25,649 bases of DNA from Priapulus caudatus (GCF_000485595.1 NW_014577487.1:111782-137430), one strand, 5' to 3'. Counted from the first letter of the stretch, positions 10,936 to 21,107 are shown. Made by a program: numbers and translations. The notes: generated from the letters alone by a model not told the origin.

Positions 10936-11744
10936 CTTTCTGTTCTCCTTTGTATTCGTCATCTAACTGCCTATATCAACCTTCTTTCTTTATTAGCTCT
11001 ATATGATTCACCTCATTCTGCATTTGTGCCTTCCCCTCCTTCTCTTTTGCTCCTTCTCCTCGTCCTTTTATCCCTCTCTTGGTCTCTTCGTGCCCCTCTC
11101 TCACACCACACCCCGTGAATAACGCTCTCTGAAATTACATGATTCATTAGCGAATATGTTGTCACACACACTCCAGAGATTACACTAGCCACCAACTTCA
11201 CACAAATGTAAGGACAGAATGATTAGTTGAAAGCACATGATGAAAGCCTCCTCAGTTACAGCCCTGGGTATTGATATAAACGTCGGAAAGTGCTGACTGG
11301 ATATTTTCGCCTGAGCGAGGAATTGACACTCATAGCTGCTCTGCAAGATATCATGGTGAGATTAATGAGGCTTGGCTAAGGATTTAAGTAAAGTCCTGTT
11401 CCGTTGGCCGCTCGCTCAAATTACTTCTGTTACACTTTATACTAGGTATTTTTCCGTTGTTTCCTTTTAGACTTTATACCACTAATGTTCTTTTGTTGCC
11501 TCGTATGAAACTCTATGTGCACTCACTCTGTATGTTGTGGTTCATCGACGCTTCGCTGAGTGTATGTGTGTGTGATACCTGGTGTACTGACGCCGTGCAT
11601 CATGGCGACAATGGCGCTGGTGCACAACCTTTGGTGCTGGTGGAAGTCGGTTACGGGACGCGCTCTCTTGTTGCACGGCGCGCTGCGGGTGCTCCTGGTT
11701 TCCTGAGATACCATGTGTGTATTTTTTCTCCGGATCACTGATGA
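10866..11744. repeat. Left copy of sequence duplicated across the N gap
   Basis: It matches 11755-12485 in order: ctgttt..ctttctgttctcctttgta, ccttctttctttatt, cacaccccgt, gtcacacacactccaga, accaacttcacacaa, tttttccgttgtttcctttt and accactaatgtt. It carries many insertions and stops about 30 bases into the counterpart of the exon at 12453. It behaves like the noisy end of one contig. Confidence 0.75.
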
Positions 11745-11754
11745 NNNNNNNNNN
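11745..11754. other. 10-N assembly gap
   Basis: Exactly ten N residues. The right side begins at once with (CT)n, and both sides are copies of each other, so the gap probably covers a negative (overlapping) distance and not missing DNA. Confidence 0.97.
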
Positions 11755-11810
<56 letters not shown>

Positions 11811-11860
11811 GGTCTCTCTCTCTCGGTCTCTCTCTCTCGGTCTCTCTCTCACTCTGTTTC
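11755..11860. repeat. Clean (CT)n tract at the right contig start
   Basis: (CT)n with ggtctctctctctc interruptions, followed by single-copy AT-rich intron to 12452. This is probably the same CT tract as 4547-4611. Confidence 0.85.
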
Positions 11861-12379
11861 ATCTTTCTGTTCTCCTTTGTATGTCTCTAACTCTATATCA
11901 CCTTCTTTCTTTATTCGCCTCTATATGATTCACTCATTCTCATTGTGCCTCCCCTCCCTTCTCCTTTTCTCCTTCTCTCTTCCTTTTATCCCTCTCTTGT
12001 CTCTTTCTCACCCACACCCCGTAAAGGAACCTTTGATTACATTAATTACATTAGGAATATTGCTTGTCACACACACTCCAGAAGATTAACTAGCACCAAC
12101 TTCACACAAGAATGTAAAGACAAAAGTAAAGACACCAGATGAAAGCTCCTATGTTACACCTGAGTTAAAACATAGTAAGTGGATTGTAGAAATGAACATC
12201 AACTCTTGGACATGGTGATTAAGAGGTGGTCTCAAATTACTCTATTAATTAATTACAGTATTTTTCCGTTGTTTCCTTTTTATTTACCACTAATGTTTTT
12301 GTTGCTGTATGAACTATATGTGCGCTCTACTCTGTATGTGTGCGTGCATACGTTCGTGAGTGTATGTGTTGTGCATACC

Positions 12380-12445
12380 TGTGTACACGCGTCTGCATGC
12401 GCGGTGCAAACTTGTGCGTGCGTGTGCGCGTGTGCGCGTGTGCAC
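12380..12445. repeat. GTGCGTG-type alternating purine-pyrimidine tract
   Basis: TGTGCGTGCG and CGTGTGCGCG runs directly beside the donor of the exon at 12453 on the minus strand. Alternating GC/GT sequence of this kind can adopt Z-DNA. Confidence 0.7.
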
Positions 12446-12452
12446 TGAATAC

Positions 12453-12588
12453 CTGTGTGTACTTTTCTCCGTCAGAGAGTGGCTGCGTATGACCTTTGGC
12501 TGTGGTATGCTCGACCCTGAACTGTAGTTACTGGGACTCGTGGATCGTGACGACGCATTGCTCTTGCAAGCGGTTGGAATGCTGGAAC
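12453..12588 (-). CDS. Internal exon of a neuron navigator-like gene (first in transcript order here)
   Basis: The minus strand shows an acceptor (ttctAG) just above 12588 and a donor (CACAG then GTATTC) below 12453. The 136-bp exon is open as two leading bases, 44 codons and two trailing bases. The peptide is Ser/Pro/Thr-rich and contains SSIP at residues 1-4 and SSIPQPK at 25-31, with RSTSPSNYSSG between them. S-x-I-P motifs in a basic Ser/Pro-rich setting are known EB1-binding sites of microtubule plus-end proteins, including navigators. The trailing phase (2) fits the exon at 3826-3623 and makes an Arg codon across the junction. No exon that would precede it was recognised at higher coordinates. 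The frame is intact, unlike the partial second copy of its 3' end just left of the N gap. The navigator assignment rests on remembered motifs and context, not on alignment. Confidence 0.6.
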
Positions 12589-13239
12589 CTAGAACACAGA
12601 AATATTGAGAAAAAATTACCTTCATTGCTAATATTACGCGTTCCAATCGCCTCGAAAAAACAAACAGTTCTGCACAAGAACATAATTATCGCATGGAAAA
12701 ACATGAGAGAAGACATTCAGTGGCAATATTTTGTAATTATATATAATTATAATATAATTACCCACAAAACCAGTATTTATGCACGTTCTAAAGACGTGTT
12801 GTAATTTACCTCATAAAGTTAAAACAAGCATTCGTGTATACATTCAAAGCAACCATGTACGCACATACATCAGTACGTATGTAGGTCTTACTCTCGTCAG
12901 TGATATAAATTATTCTTTTGCATGTAATCATGCTTTACTGCACAGTTCTTGACATATCACGTACTCGCAGCTAACGCAGTTTGCCTTCTTAATCAGAAGT
13001 TATGACGAGCTTACGCATAATCAAGTATCCCCTTTAGTTCCAACTACTGTACATGCGCCACAAATTCTTAATTTACATCAATCAACTCTAAAGTAGTTGC
13101 ATAGAATTATCGGGTTAAATTGATGTAATTGGCTTCTGTTTGCGCACGTGTTCGCCAGACAGACCAAAATCAACAAACTAGATGTTCAATGGAGCTCTGG
13201 AATCACAGATATATAACAGCAGTAGGAGAGGGAAAGGAC

Positions 13240-13412
13240 GAGATCAGGAGAGAGAGAGAGAGAGGGGGGGCAGAGAGAAAAGAGAGAAAGAGAGAGAGGG
13301 GGCAGAGAGAGGAGAGAGAAAGAGAGAGAGGGGGCAGAGAGAGGAGAGAGAGGAGAGAGAGAGAGACTGAGAGAGAGAGAGAGGGGGGAGCAGAGAGAGG
13401 AGAGAGAGAGAC
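13240..13412. repeat. (GA)n tract with GGGGCAGAGAGA higher-order repeat
   Basis: AGAGAG runs are punctuated by several ggggcagagaga units, giving a loose tandem of about 40 bases. The overlapping ORFs are Arg/Glu or Ser/Leu repeats. Confidence 0.8.
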
Positions 13413-13732
13413 TAATATATCACATTCAGTATCACACGCACACACGCATGCACCCACGCACGCACAAATATGCACGCGCGCACACACATACATACATATT
13501 CAAATTACAAACAATAAAACTTCATCAATGATAAAGAAGCCGCAACAGAACGCCCCCCAGGGGCGAGAAATTCATCGCAGCGTTAATTTTAATAGCGGCG
13601 ACATTTTTTGTAATTTTGTTATTTTTCTCAGCCGATTTTAATAAGGATGACACGGTGGAGTCGTTTGATGAGCAATGAGAGTCAGTGAGGCGTGTAGTTT
13701 GAAGAGAGGGAGACCATCTGAGGCACATAAAC

Positions 13733-13746
13733 ACAAACACACACAC

Positions 13747-13800
<54 letters not shown>

Positions 13801-13820
13801 CCACGCACAGACACACACAC
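13733..13820. repeat. (CA)n microsatellite
   Basis: About 33 CA units with a single GC interruption near 13751 and a shorter CA run after a gcccacgcac break. Confidence 0.93.
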
Positions 13821-14044
13821 CCATATACTGTGAGTCACACACCACAACCGCATCCTTAGCTAAATGAGATGCCGTGCTAATTTTGCCTCCTCCCCCACAA
13901 AAAGACAATTCTAATTAATAAGCGTGGCGTGCCCTGCGATGTGGCGCGCGTGATTACGAGTGCAATAAGACCCCCCTCCTACTCCACCCGACCCACCACC
14001 ACATGAGCCTCAGTTAGTCACGCGCATCCAACAATCGATGGCCC

Positions 14045-14066
14045 GCCCTGCCCTGCCCTGCCCTGC
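14045..14066. repeat. (CCCTG)n short tandem repeat
   Basis: Four CCCTG units in a GC-rich setting. Confidence 0.8.
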
Positions 14067-14228
14067 CGCACGCGTGCGATATCTATGTGGTATATGCTGC
14101 TGTTATGATGCTGCTGCTGCTGCTGCCGATGATGATGACAAGCACGCTCTTTGTCACGTCCGTGCGTTCGTCAGCGCTGTCGTGTAGTCAGCGATTAGTG
14201 GCAATGATCGGAGAGATTAGAGGCAGTG

Positions 14229-14350
14229 CGTGGACCCACACAGGCACACACACGCACGCACACACGCAAAAACGCACACGTACGCATGCACGCGCGCAAA
14301 CGCAGGCACATGCACATGCACATGCAGAAGCGCAAGCATGCATGCATTAA

Positions 14351-14385
<35 letters not shown>

Positions 14386-14425
14386 TCGCGCTGACACGTA
14401 CACGAACACACACACACACACATAG
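14229..14425. repeat. Compound (CA)n/(ACGC)n/(CATGCA)n array
   Basis: Runs of CACACGCACG, tgcacatgcacatgca and ten ACGC units at 14352-14390, then CA. The Cys/Val or His/Thr frames overlapping it come from the repeat. Confidence 0.88.
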
Positions 14426-14718
14426 ACACGCACGCCCCTCCCTCACCACACACACAGCAATTAGCGCTAGCAGTTGTGAGTGGTTGTATCATTTGCACAA
14501 CTAATGAAACTCTATATGCGAAACGGGCGACAAATCCCGAGTAGCAAGTTCTCACTCCGGTAAAAATATCAAGCGCTCGGTTTGCCGCTAATGAAACGCC
14601 TGCGCATACACCAATGTCAGTGGCAATGGCGGCGGCACCGGCGTACACGGAGCAGTAATCCTAATCCCCAAAATACTAACAGCCAATCGGCCTAATGAAA
14701 ATGAACTCTTGATCGTGC

Positions 14719-14770
14719 GGCAACAGCGGCAGCAGCAGCAGCAGCGGTGGCGGCAGCAGCAGCGGCGGTT
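14719..14770. repeat. (CAG)n/(CGG)n trinucleotide cluster
   Basis: caacagcggcagcagcagca and ggcggcagcagcagcggcgg. It encodes poly-Gln or Ser/Gly in short frames that stop at once, so it is not supported as coding. Confidence 0.75.
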
Positions 14771-15935
14771 AAAGATGTATTCACACAACGAAAATATGTC
14801 GCGCGTTTGTATCAGACATTGCAGTTAAAATACACGTAAATAACGTTATAACAAAAAATGAATGATAATAATAATCAGGCTACGTACAATTCAAAACGTG
14901 TAGCTTTTTATCTCGAGAAAGCGAGTTGACACACGGCCAGAGTGGCAGACGACGTAGACATCGTTAGTATCGTTAACATAACTTTTTCATCTGTGCAGTT
15001 ATACGGGTAAGATCAGGATGATGGATCACATATAACTCATGATAAAACCAAGTTACATGTGTCAACTGTACCAATATACAAATTCCGTGGAAAAGTCATC
15101 TCTAGTATGGATTAATCGACGATGTCTGAGCGGACGTGGCGCGATGCAGTACGGGTGAAAGACGAGTCAATATAGCCGCGATAACCCACAGTGTGTGCTT
15201 CATGATGATGATGTCATCATACGTGATTAAGACGCTGCGTGCTGCCCCCCGCGGCGGGAAACCCTATAAGCTCTGGATCTATAAGCTCTCACAGCGCGAG
15301 GCTAGCTGATAACGCTATACAACTATATATAAAAAACTATATCTCTGACGTATGACCAATATGTGCTGTAAATGTCACGCATAGGAAATGTACGAGTAAC
15401 GGTTGGTTTTAGTGTTCCGTCGTCCGTCCGTTATCCATCCACAACAATCACTCACTCCGTCATGCACGCACGCACGCATTAGTTTAATATCGCTAATAAA
15501 AAATTCGCAGACTTTGACTAACCGTGGTGTGGCCGTCCGGCTATAGGTTTCCGATCTAACAGGCTTATAGTACTTTCAGCTGAACAAACATGGTTTAGCA
15601 GTAGTGCGAAGAAGCGAGTGAATCAACAACTAACAACACAGACATACGCACGCATATGCATGCACACACGCCCACGCACGCACCCACGCACGCACGCACA
15701 CATCAAATGCTAATGCGTGCTCTTATTCGACCACCTCCTCATAGATGAAAGAAAAAATCATGAAAACTGCAGGACGCACTATAAAATAAAATCTAAACAC
15801 GCTTCAAGTTTGAGGGATCGCTCGGCTCCCAACGTCCGGTTTGCATATTCACGCACATATCTTTCAGACTAATCCGTGAATCCGAGTCCACCCTCGACTC
15901 ACGGCCCGTGGTCAGCAGAGCGCGCGTCTTCTGCG

Positions 15936-15949
15936 GTTGCCAGGGTAAC
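15936..15949 (+). promoter_or_regulatory. RFX X-box-like motif
   Basis: GTTGCCAGGGTAAC fits the 14-base GTHNYYATRRNAAC X-box at 13 of 14 positions (G for T at position 8). It lies in a moderately GC-rich unique island. No adjacent gene was found, so function is unproven. Confidence 0.3.
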
Positions 15950-16338
15950 AGCGTTCAGCGCAAACCCGCCATGACACTTCTCCACGCATCACCGCTGGTT
16001 ATTGATAGTGCTAGTGTAGCGCATAGCCCGGGACTAAGAGAGAGGGGGAGGGAGGGGCGGGAGGAAGGGGAGGGGCGAGGAAGGGAGGGAGGAAATTTCA
16101 GTAGGCTTTACCGACGAGTAGTAAGTAGCACGTTCATTACACGCGAAATTACTGATATGGATTTTTTCGCTCCTTTATTTTCGGGCAAGTAACCACAAAT
16201 GATCGCTACCACACTCACAAAGGGAAATATTTATAGCTGATTATAGCTAGCGGTCTGCGATCAGCGAGCGCTGTAAGTACTCACGCACTTCACGATAACA
16301 GCGCTCTCCTTGCAGCCGCCTTGCAGTCAGTCAGACAC

Positions 16339-16361
16339 ACTACTACTACTACTACTACTAT
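16339..16361. repeat. (ACT)n microsatellite
   Basis: Seven ACT units. Confidence 0.88.
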
Positions 16362-16457
16362 ACTCACTCACTTACTATAGCATCTGAATCGGGGAGGATG
16401 TGGAAACCGCACGTATAGTCATGTCGACCACGGACAAAGAGATGGTGCGATCGGTCG

Positions 16458-16458
16458 G

Positions 16459-16490
<32 letters not shown>

Positions 16491-16504
16491 TGTGTGCGTG
16501 CGTG
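16458..16504. repeat. (GTGC)n microsatellite
   Basis: About eleven GTGC units, the complement of the ACGC motif seen elsewhere in the window. Confidence 0.92.
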
Positions 16505-16789
16505 TCGTCGTAATGCCATGCGGCCGCACACGACACGGGCAGCGACGCAGAAAACAGGATGAAAGTAACGCGGTGGCGACAACTAATGGCCAGAGTTAAT
16601 GAGGAGGGAGTAAGAAGGAGCTATTAACGTAGGCGGGGAGGGAGGGCGACGCCTTGCTGCGGCCTCACTGTGGCTATACTGACGGCCAGCTCGATTCCCG
16701 ACCTATGTTACCACACGGGGACGTTTTTCTTCCTTTTCCTCTTTCTCCTTCCCTTTCCACTTCCGCTTCTTATTCTTCTTTTTCTTCAT

Positions 16790-16806
16790 CGCCGTCGTCG
16801 TCGCCG

Positions 16807-16838
<32 letters not shown>

Positions 16839-16935
16839 TTCTTCTTCTTCTTCTTCTTCTTCTTCTTCTTCTTCTTCTTCTTCTTCTTCTTCTTCTTCTT
16901 CTTCTTCTTCTTCGTCTTCTTCTTCTTTTTCAGCT
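16790..16935. repeat. Compound 9-bp (CGCCGTCAT)n and (TTC)n array
   Basis: Three to four copies of a cgccgtcat unit are followed by about 30 TTC units, with a single CGTC break near 16912. The poly-Ser, poly-Leu and poly-Glu frames are products of the repeat. Confidence 0.92.
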
Positions 16936-18029
16936 TTTATGTTTTGTCCGCCCTCGTCGTTTCTATTGCAGATCATGTCCGTAACACTGAGGGTGGTCGC
17001 AGCCACGAGTGCCTGGTCGATTATTGAACTTCGCTTTATGCTTTGATGCTCAGAAGCATTTTAACTGCCGGCTGTTTGCCAGCTCGGACGAAGCATGCAA
17101 CCAGCTCAGAGGGTCTGCGATCCATTACACAGTAGTGGGTTAATGGACTCTTGATTTGACCGATGGCTTTCATACGCGACTTGACTAGGGACACAGCTAC
17201 AACCGCACTATACACTCACACTACTGACAGTGCATTCAGACTAAGCGAATATCTAGTTCGACTCCACTCACTATTATATAGTAGGTTCACACTAATTATT
17301 TGGTTTCGCCATAGGGAGTGGAGTAAATGTACAAGATCGTTATACCGTTATATTAAAGTAACTAATCGGAAACATGGACTTCCAGATTTACCACGTCATA
17401 AGTCAAGCAGGGGTGATCTTGTTCTTACTTTAGGACAGCGTAGTAGATACTAGATATTCGATGTGGCTTCAGCACGTATCTATCTACAGCCTACATGTGC
17501 ACAGTTGTAAATATCATTTAGTCACATATATTAGCGTTGCCCGACCATCCACAACTATTTATTTCGTGTTAGGCTTGACCGTAAACAATTCCAACCCTCC
17601 TCCTTAGATTCGTGCCCAGATGGCTCGTTATACACACACACACACACGCATCCATGCATGCACACGCGCGCACACATACATGTATATATAGCGCGCAGCG
17701 GCGGACCCTTGGGCCATCAGGAAGTTGTGGGTAAGGCGACACTGAATCTTGCTACGCTGCTGGGCCTAACCGTATCGCGTGACACTTACTCGTTGAATAA
17801 ACTCAGGATGATGATGGCAGCCGGAGACGCTGCCGGGGATAAATACGGAGGGGATGCCTTTACTAATGCTTCGCACCACAGCGTAGACCAAGCTCTGCCC
17901 ACGGCCGGCGCCTTGCCATAGGCTTCCCCGCGTTCGGTTACGGCAAATAGATATCTATATACACGCGTGTATTGTAGGATATCAACGGGTTACAGTGCTA
18001 ACGTGTGTAAACGCTCCATTCTCACTGGC

Positions 18030-18300
18030 TGCTCATTGTTATAGTGCATTTATAATAGTGCATTGTTGGGATATGTTGCTAACTGTTTGTTCATTGTTGG
18101 GATGTGTTGCCTAATGTTTGTTCATTGTTGGGATGTCTTGCTCATTGTTTGCTCATTGTTGGGATGTGTTGCTCACTGTTTGTTCATCGTTGAGTTGTTA
18201 ATTGCTCATTTATTGTTGCGCTGTGTGGTTCATTGTTTTTAGTCAATGTTTGGGTTGTATTGTCATTGTTTGCTAAGTGGTGCTTAGTGCCTATCATTTG
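18030..18300. repeat. 31-bp minisatellite
   Basis: Tandem copies of a unit built from tgttcattgttgggatgtgt and tgctcactgtt. Three central copies (about 18079-18171) keep a 31-base period; the copies at each end are shorter or diverged. TG-rich on the plus strand, no coding potential seen. Confidence 0.85.
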
Positions 18301-18887
18301 TTCATGCGTAACCTCTATCGCCAATGAATTATGCCGAAGCTCAAAGATGCCCAGAAAGAAAATCTAGCATAATTTATTAATTTGAAAAAAGACCTTAAAT
18401 CTTACGCATATACAATATACGCGCATGACGGGCGAAAAGTTGCCATAGCAAAGTCACAACACGCTCGAGTTAGCTCTGTTAGCTCGAGTTAGCGCCGTGC
18501 GTACGTGCTTGCAGACTTTTGCATTAGGAAAATGGCAATAATTTCTATGCCTTTCCATGGCGGGTGTATATTTGATGAACGATGACGTCGTAATTGATTT
18601 CCAACTCGCAGTCAAACCTCGCGGTAGACACATACGCACGCATGCACGCACGCACACCCGCATACACGCACGCACACACACCCGCACAGCAGCGACGGAG
18701 TTGTGAACAGATGTGAGTTAATAATTAGCTTGTCAACACAGTAGCGTTGATCAGTCCCAGCGGCCACACACACACACACACACGGAAACCGCCCACATCG
18801 TCACAGATTGCGGCGCGGAAATACTCAATTAAACCAGCCGCTACAAATGCTCCTCTCCTCACATCGATGTACGGCGCGTACTCTCTC

Positions 18888-19120
18888 TCTCTTTCTGATC
18901 GGGGAGGGACCGCTCCCCCTCTCTCTCTCGCTCTCTTTCCCGTTCTCTTTTCCTTTCCCTCTCTCTTTCTCTCGCCCTCTCACTTCCTCCTATCGCACTC
19001 TTTCTCTCTCGCTCTCTCTGTCGCTCTCTATTTCTCGCCCCTTCCCTTCTCATCTCCCTCTCCCTCACCCGCTCTCACTCTGTCGCGCTCTCTCTTTCTC
19101 ATCACTTCTCTTCATGTCTT
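18888..19120. repeat. Interrupted pyrimidine (CT)n tract
   Basis: CTCTCT runs with CG and CCC interruptions. Frames through it are Ser/Leu or Arg/Glu repeats. Confidence 0.8.
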
Positions 19121-19258
19121 TCTCTTTATCAAACTAGCTCACTAAGGAAGGTGGCATTCAGGTCAACCGTGCAATTAGTTCTATCTGTTGCCGAGCAGCC
19201 GCCGCCACCGTCACCGCCGCGACCTGCAAGCACGCTGGTGCGAGAACAAAGCTGTATG

Positions 19259-19291
19259 CGGAGGAGGAGGAGGAGGAGGAGGAGGAGGAGG
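19259..19291. repeat. (GGA)n microsatellite
   Basis: Eleven GGA units. Confidence 0.92.
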
Positions 19292-19417
19292 CAGAGCGTG
19301 TGACTGGTGGTGGCGAGCTGACTGTAGAGGTCAGACTGGGAGGGTTCGCTCTGTGTCAGTAATGTCAATGAACGAGTTAATGGGCAAGTCCTCCGATTGT
19401 GCGGATAATGAGGTTTA

Positions 19418-19570
19418 GAGTGAGGTGATGAGGATGAGACTAAAGTAAGAAGGATTATGATGGTGAGGATGAAGATAAGGATGACGATGACGATGACGAC
19501 GGGAGTGAGGTGAGGAGGATGAGAATGAGAATGAGGTGAAGAGGTGAGGATGAGGATGCGAATGAGGTGA
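19418..19570. repeat. GATGAG/GATGAC short tandem array
   Basis: Imperfect gaggatgag, gatgac and gaggtgaggatgag units over 150 bases. Confidence 0.75.
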
Positions 19571-19743
19571 GACGTTAAACCAGTCCGGGAAGCTGAGGAA
19601 ATCCGCCACGATAACCATAATCTACTTCCACGTGAAAGCTTATACCGTCGCCTCTGTATCTAGAACAGACCTCTCCTGAAATCATCCTCACATGCAGCTA
19701 TAGAAAAGACATCGACCTGTCCTCGATTCACGTTCCCTGATAT

Positions 19744-19841
19744 CAGGAGTAGATAATAGGGAAGTCCCTATTATCTAAAGATTATACTATCCTATATCCT
19801 ATATATTATCCTAAGATAAAAGTCCCTATTATCTACTCCTG
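19744..19841. mobile_element. 98-bp palindromic MITE-like insertion with 19-bp TIRs and 7-bp target duplication
   Basis: Perfect 19-base terminal inverted repeats (left 19744-19762 CAGGAGTAGATAATAGGGA, right 19823-19841 its exact complement) are flanked directly by CTGATAT at 19737-19743 and again at 19842-19848. The interior repeats AGTCCCTATTATCT at 19763-19776 and 19821-19834, so the left half alone already forms a hairpin. It looks like a 40-bp palindrome that gained about 58 AT-rich bases in its second arm. No coding capacity. A second member lies at 24906-24943. The superfamily is not assigned. Confidence 0.75.
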
Positions 19842-20388
19842 CTGATATGTAACTATAAAAGACACCGAACAGTCAGTCGCCAACAACTGCTAGACTGTAT
19901 ACACAGAACACAGACTCGAATATGCACGCATGCAGATGGGTACGGGCCACCTGGAAAAACACGCCACATTCAATAGAAATTCCTGTTTCGGGAGATGGAC
20001 AGTGTGCACAGTGTATTGACCTCCGCTGGCGGGGTCACTGTCGAACGACGGGGGGGGGGGAGATTGTTTGGGTAAACTAGACTGACTGCTGTCCGGGGAG
20101 CAGGGGGGAGGGCAGAGGGAGTGAGGGTGTGTGGTGTAAACAACGACCAATATACACACACAAGCGCGCGGTTTAGCGACAGCAAGAGATGTCGTGTCGC
20201 GATTCAGCTGTCATGCTCTATAGTCGTCGGTGACAGTGTCGGTGCCTAGCGATCACTAGTCACACAGTGTTGTCCTGGCTTCGACTCAGATATGATCACG
20301 CGAGAAATCTATGGATGCGTGTCTTTTCCTGCGTCTGTTAATTCGCCTCGCTCTCTCCTCCCTAATCTTCTCTAATATTATCTTGTTT

Positions 20389-20440
20389 TCCCTCCCTCCC
20401 TCCCTCCCTCCCTCCCTCTCTCCCTCCTTCCCTCCCTCCT
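20389..20440. repeat. (CCCT)n microsatellite
   Basis: About ten CCCT units with one CTCT break. The complementary strand is a four-tract G-quadruplex candidate. Confidence 0.9.
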
Positions 20441-20712
20441 TACAGCACATATCTACCACTGCGCTCTCAGAGACATTCACATTATACACATTACACGCAC
20501 AACCATTTACTGTGCTTTATCGTCTCTGGCTTACTAAATTATTGGTGGCAAATCTCGCGCGAAACCAATAAGTCACTCAGTAGCATTAGCTGTCCTATCT
20601 AATTACTTCTACTCTTACTCTACCGTACCTGATGCTCACCCGCTGATATCTATTACTTACAGACTCGCCTGCCCAAACAAGGATGATAAATTACCACTAA
20701 CTATACGGGCAG

Positions 20713-20752
20713 TATATATATAGATATATATATATATGATATATATATATAC
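20713..20752. repeat. (TA)n tract
   Basis: TATATA runs broken by GATATA twice; AT dinucleotide palindrome. Confidence 0.88.
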
Positions 20753-20763
20753 TTCGTCATGCT

Positions 20764-20890
20764 GTGTGTGTATGTGGTGCGTGCGTGGTGCGTGCGTGCG
20801 TGCGTGCGTGCGTGCCGTCGGTACCGTGTGAGGTGTGTACAGCGTGCGTTGGTGGTGTGAGGTGCGTACGGCGGTGTGCGCGTGTGCGTG
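20764..20890. repeat. (GTGC)n and GTGTGCG-rich tract
   Basis: Nearly perfect GTGC units at 20776-20815, then diverged GTGCG sequence. Confidence 0.85.
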
Positions 20891-21107
20891 CGTCCGAATC
20901 GCTGTTCGTGGTCGGCGTGAGCACGCATGCGTCCATACAAACAATCCCACTGATAAGCGCGGCCACGTCAATAAGCACCAACGCACACTCCAACGGCCGT
21001 CGTTCGCAAGGCCAGGCGAGCCTCTTTGGTGACGGGCACTTTTCCGACAACTCTCTCGGCACCACTCGAGCCCATATCACGCTATATAGCCTCCCAGGCC
21101 AGCACTG

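Larger units (their letters stand above)
7211..10960 (+). repeat. Third (noisy, forward) pass of the triplicated locus
   Basis: Direct-orientation similarity to 2700-4560 resumes near 7306 (aaagatatgag), then at 7960 (gtcattgtgtgacaaaggaa), 8517 (ccccctcagaaaaaa), 8680 (aattccagctttgcaatgct), the exon copy, and 10272 (caggtgacaggacatgctgg). It contains extra blocks, notably 7437-7755, 8208-8516 and 10335-10610, that the other passes lack, and continues through the (CT)n tract toward the N gap. Confidence 0.75.
3827..12452 (-). other. Apparent intron between the first and second navigator-like exons, inflated by copied sequence
   Basis: As written, this intron is 8.6 kb. It contains two extra noisy passes over the flanking locus and a 10-N gap. 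Intron sequence that appears clean is limited to 3827-4611 and 11755-12452, about 1.5 kb together, joined inside a (CT)n tract. I infer that the real intron is close to that size. Confidence 0.5.

Noticed and set aside
10336-11118. Longest ORF in the window, 260 codons
   Set aside because: Ser/Leu/Pro repeats from a (CT)n tract in a noisy copied region; no domain, no initiation or splice context.
13129-13641. 170-codon ORF
   Set aside because: The core is Arg/Glu translated from (GA)n and the ends from CA/ACGC repeats; not a protein gene.
16654-17046. 130-codon poly-Ser ORF
   Set aside because: Translation of the (TTC)n array; three frames are equally open, which repeats produce.
17250-17265. 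B-box-like agttcgactcc, hinting at a tRNA or SINE
   Set aside because: No A-box at the right distance and no cloverleaf could be drawn.
17163-17453. 96-codon plus-strand ORF without repeats
   Set aside because: Mixed composition but no recognised motif, no splice or promoter context, and a length expected by chance over 13 kb.
17699-17921. GC-richer island, open on both strands, with a GTAAGT donor on the minus strand ending at 17790
   Set aside because: Neither strand gives a recognisable peptide. Minus-strand frames continue without a clear acceptor, so it is not supported as an exon.
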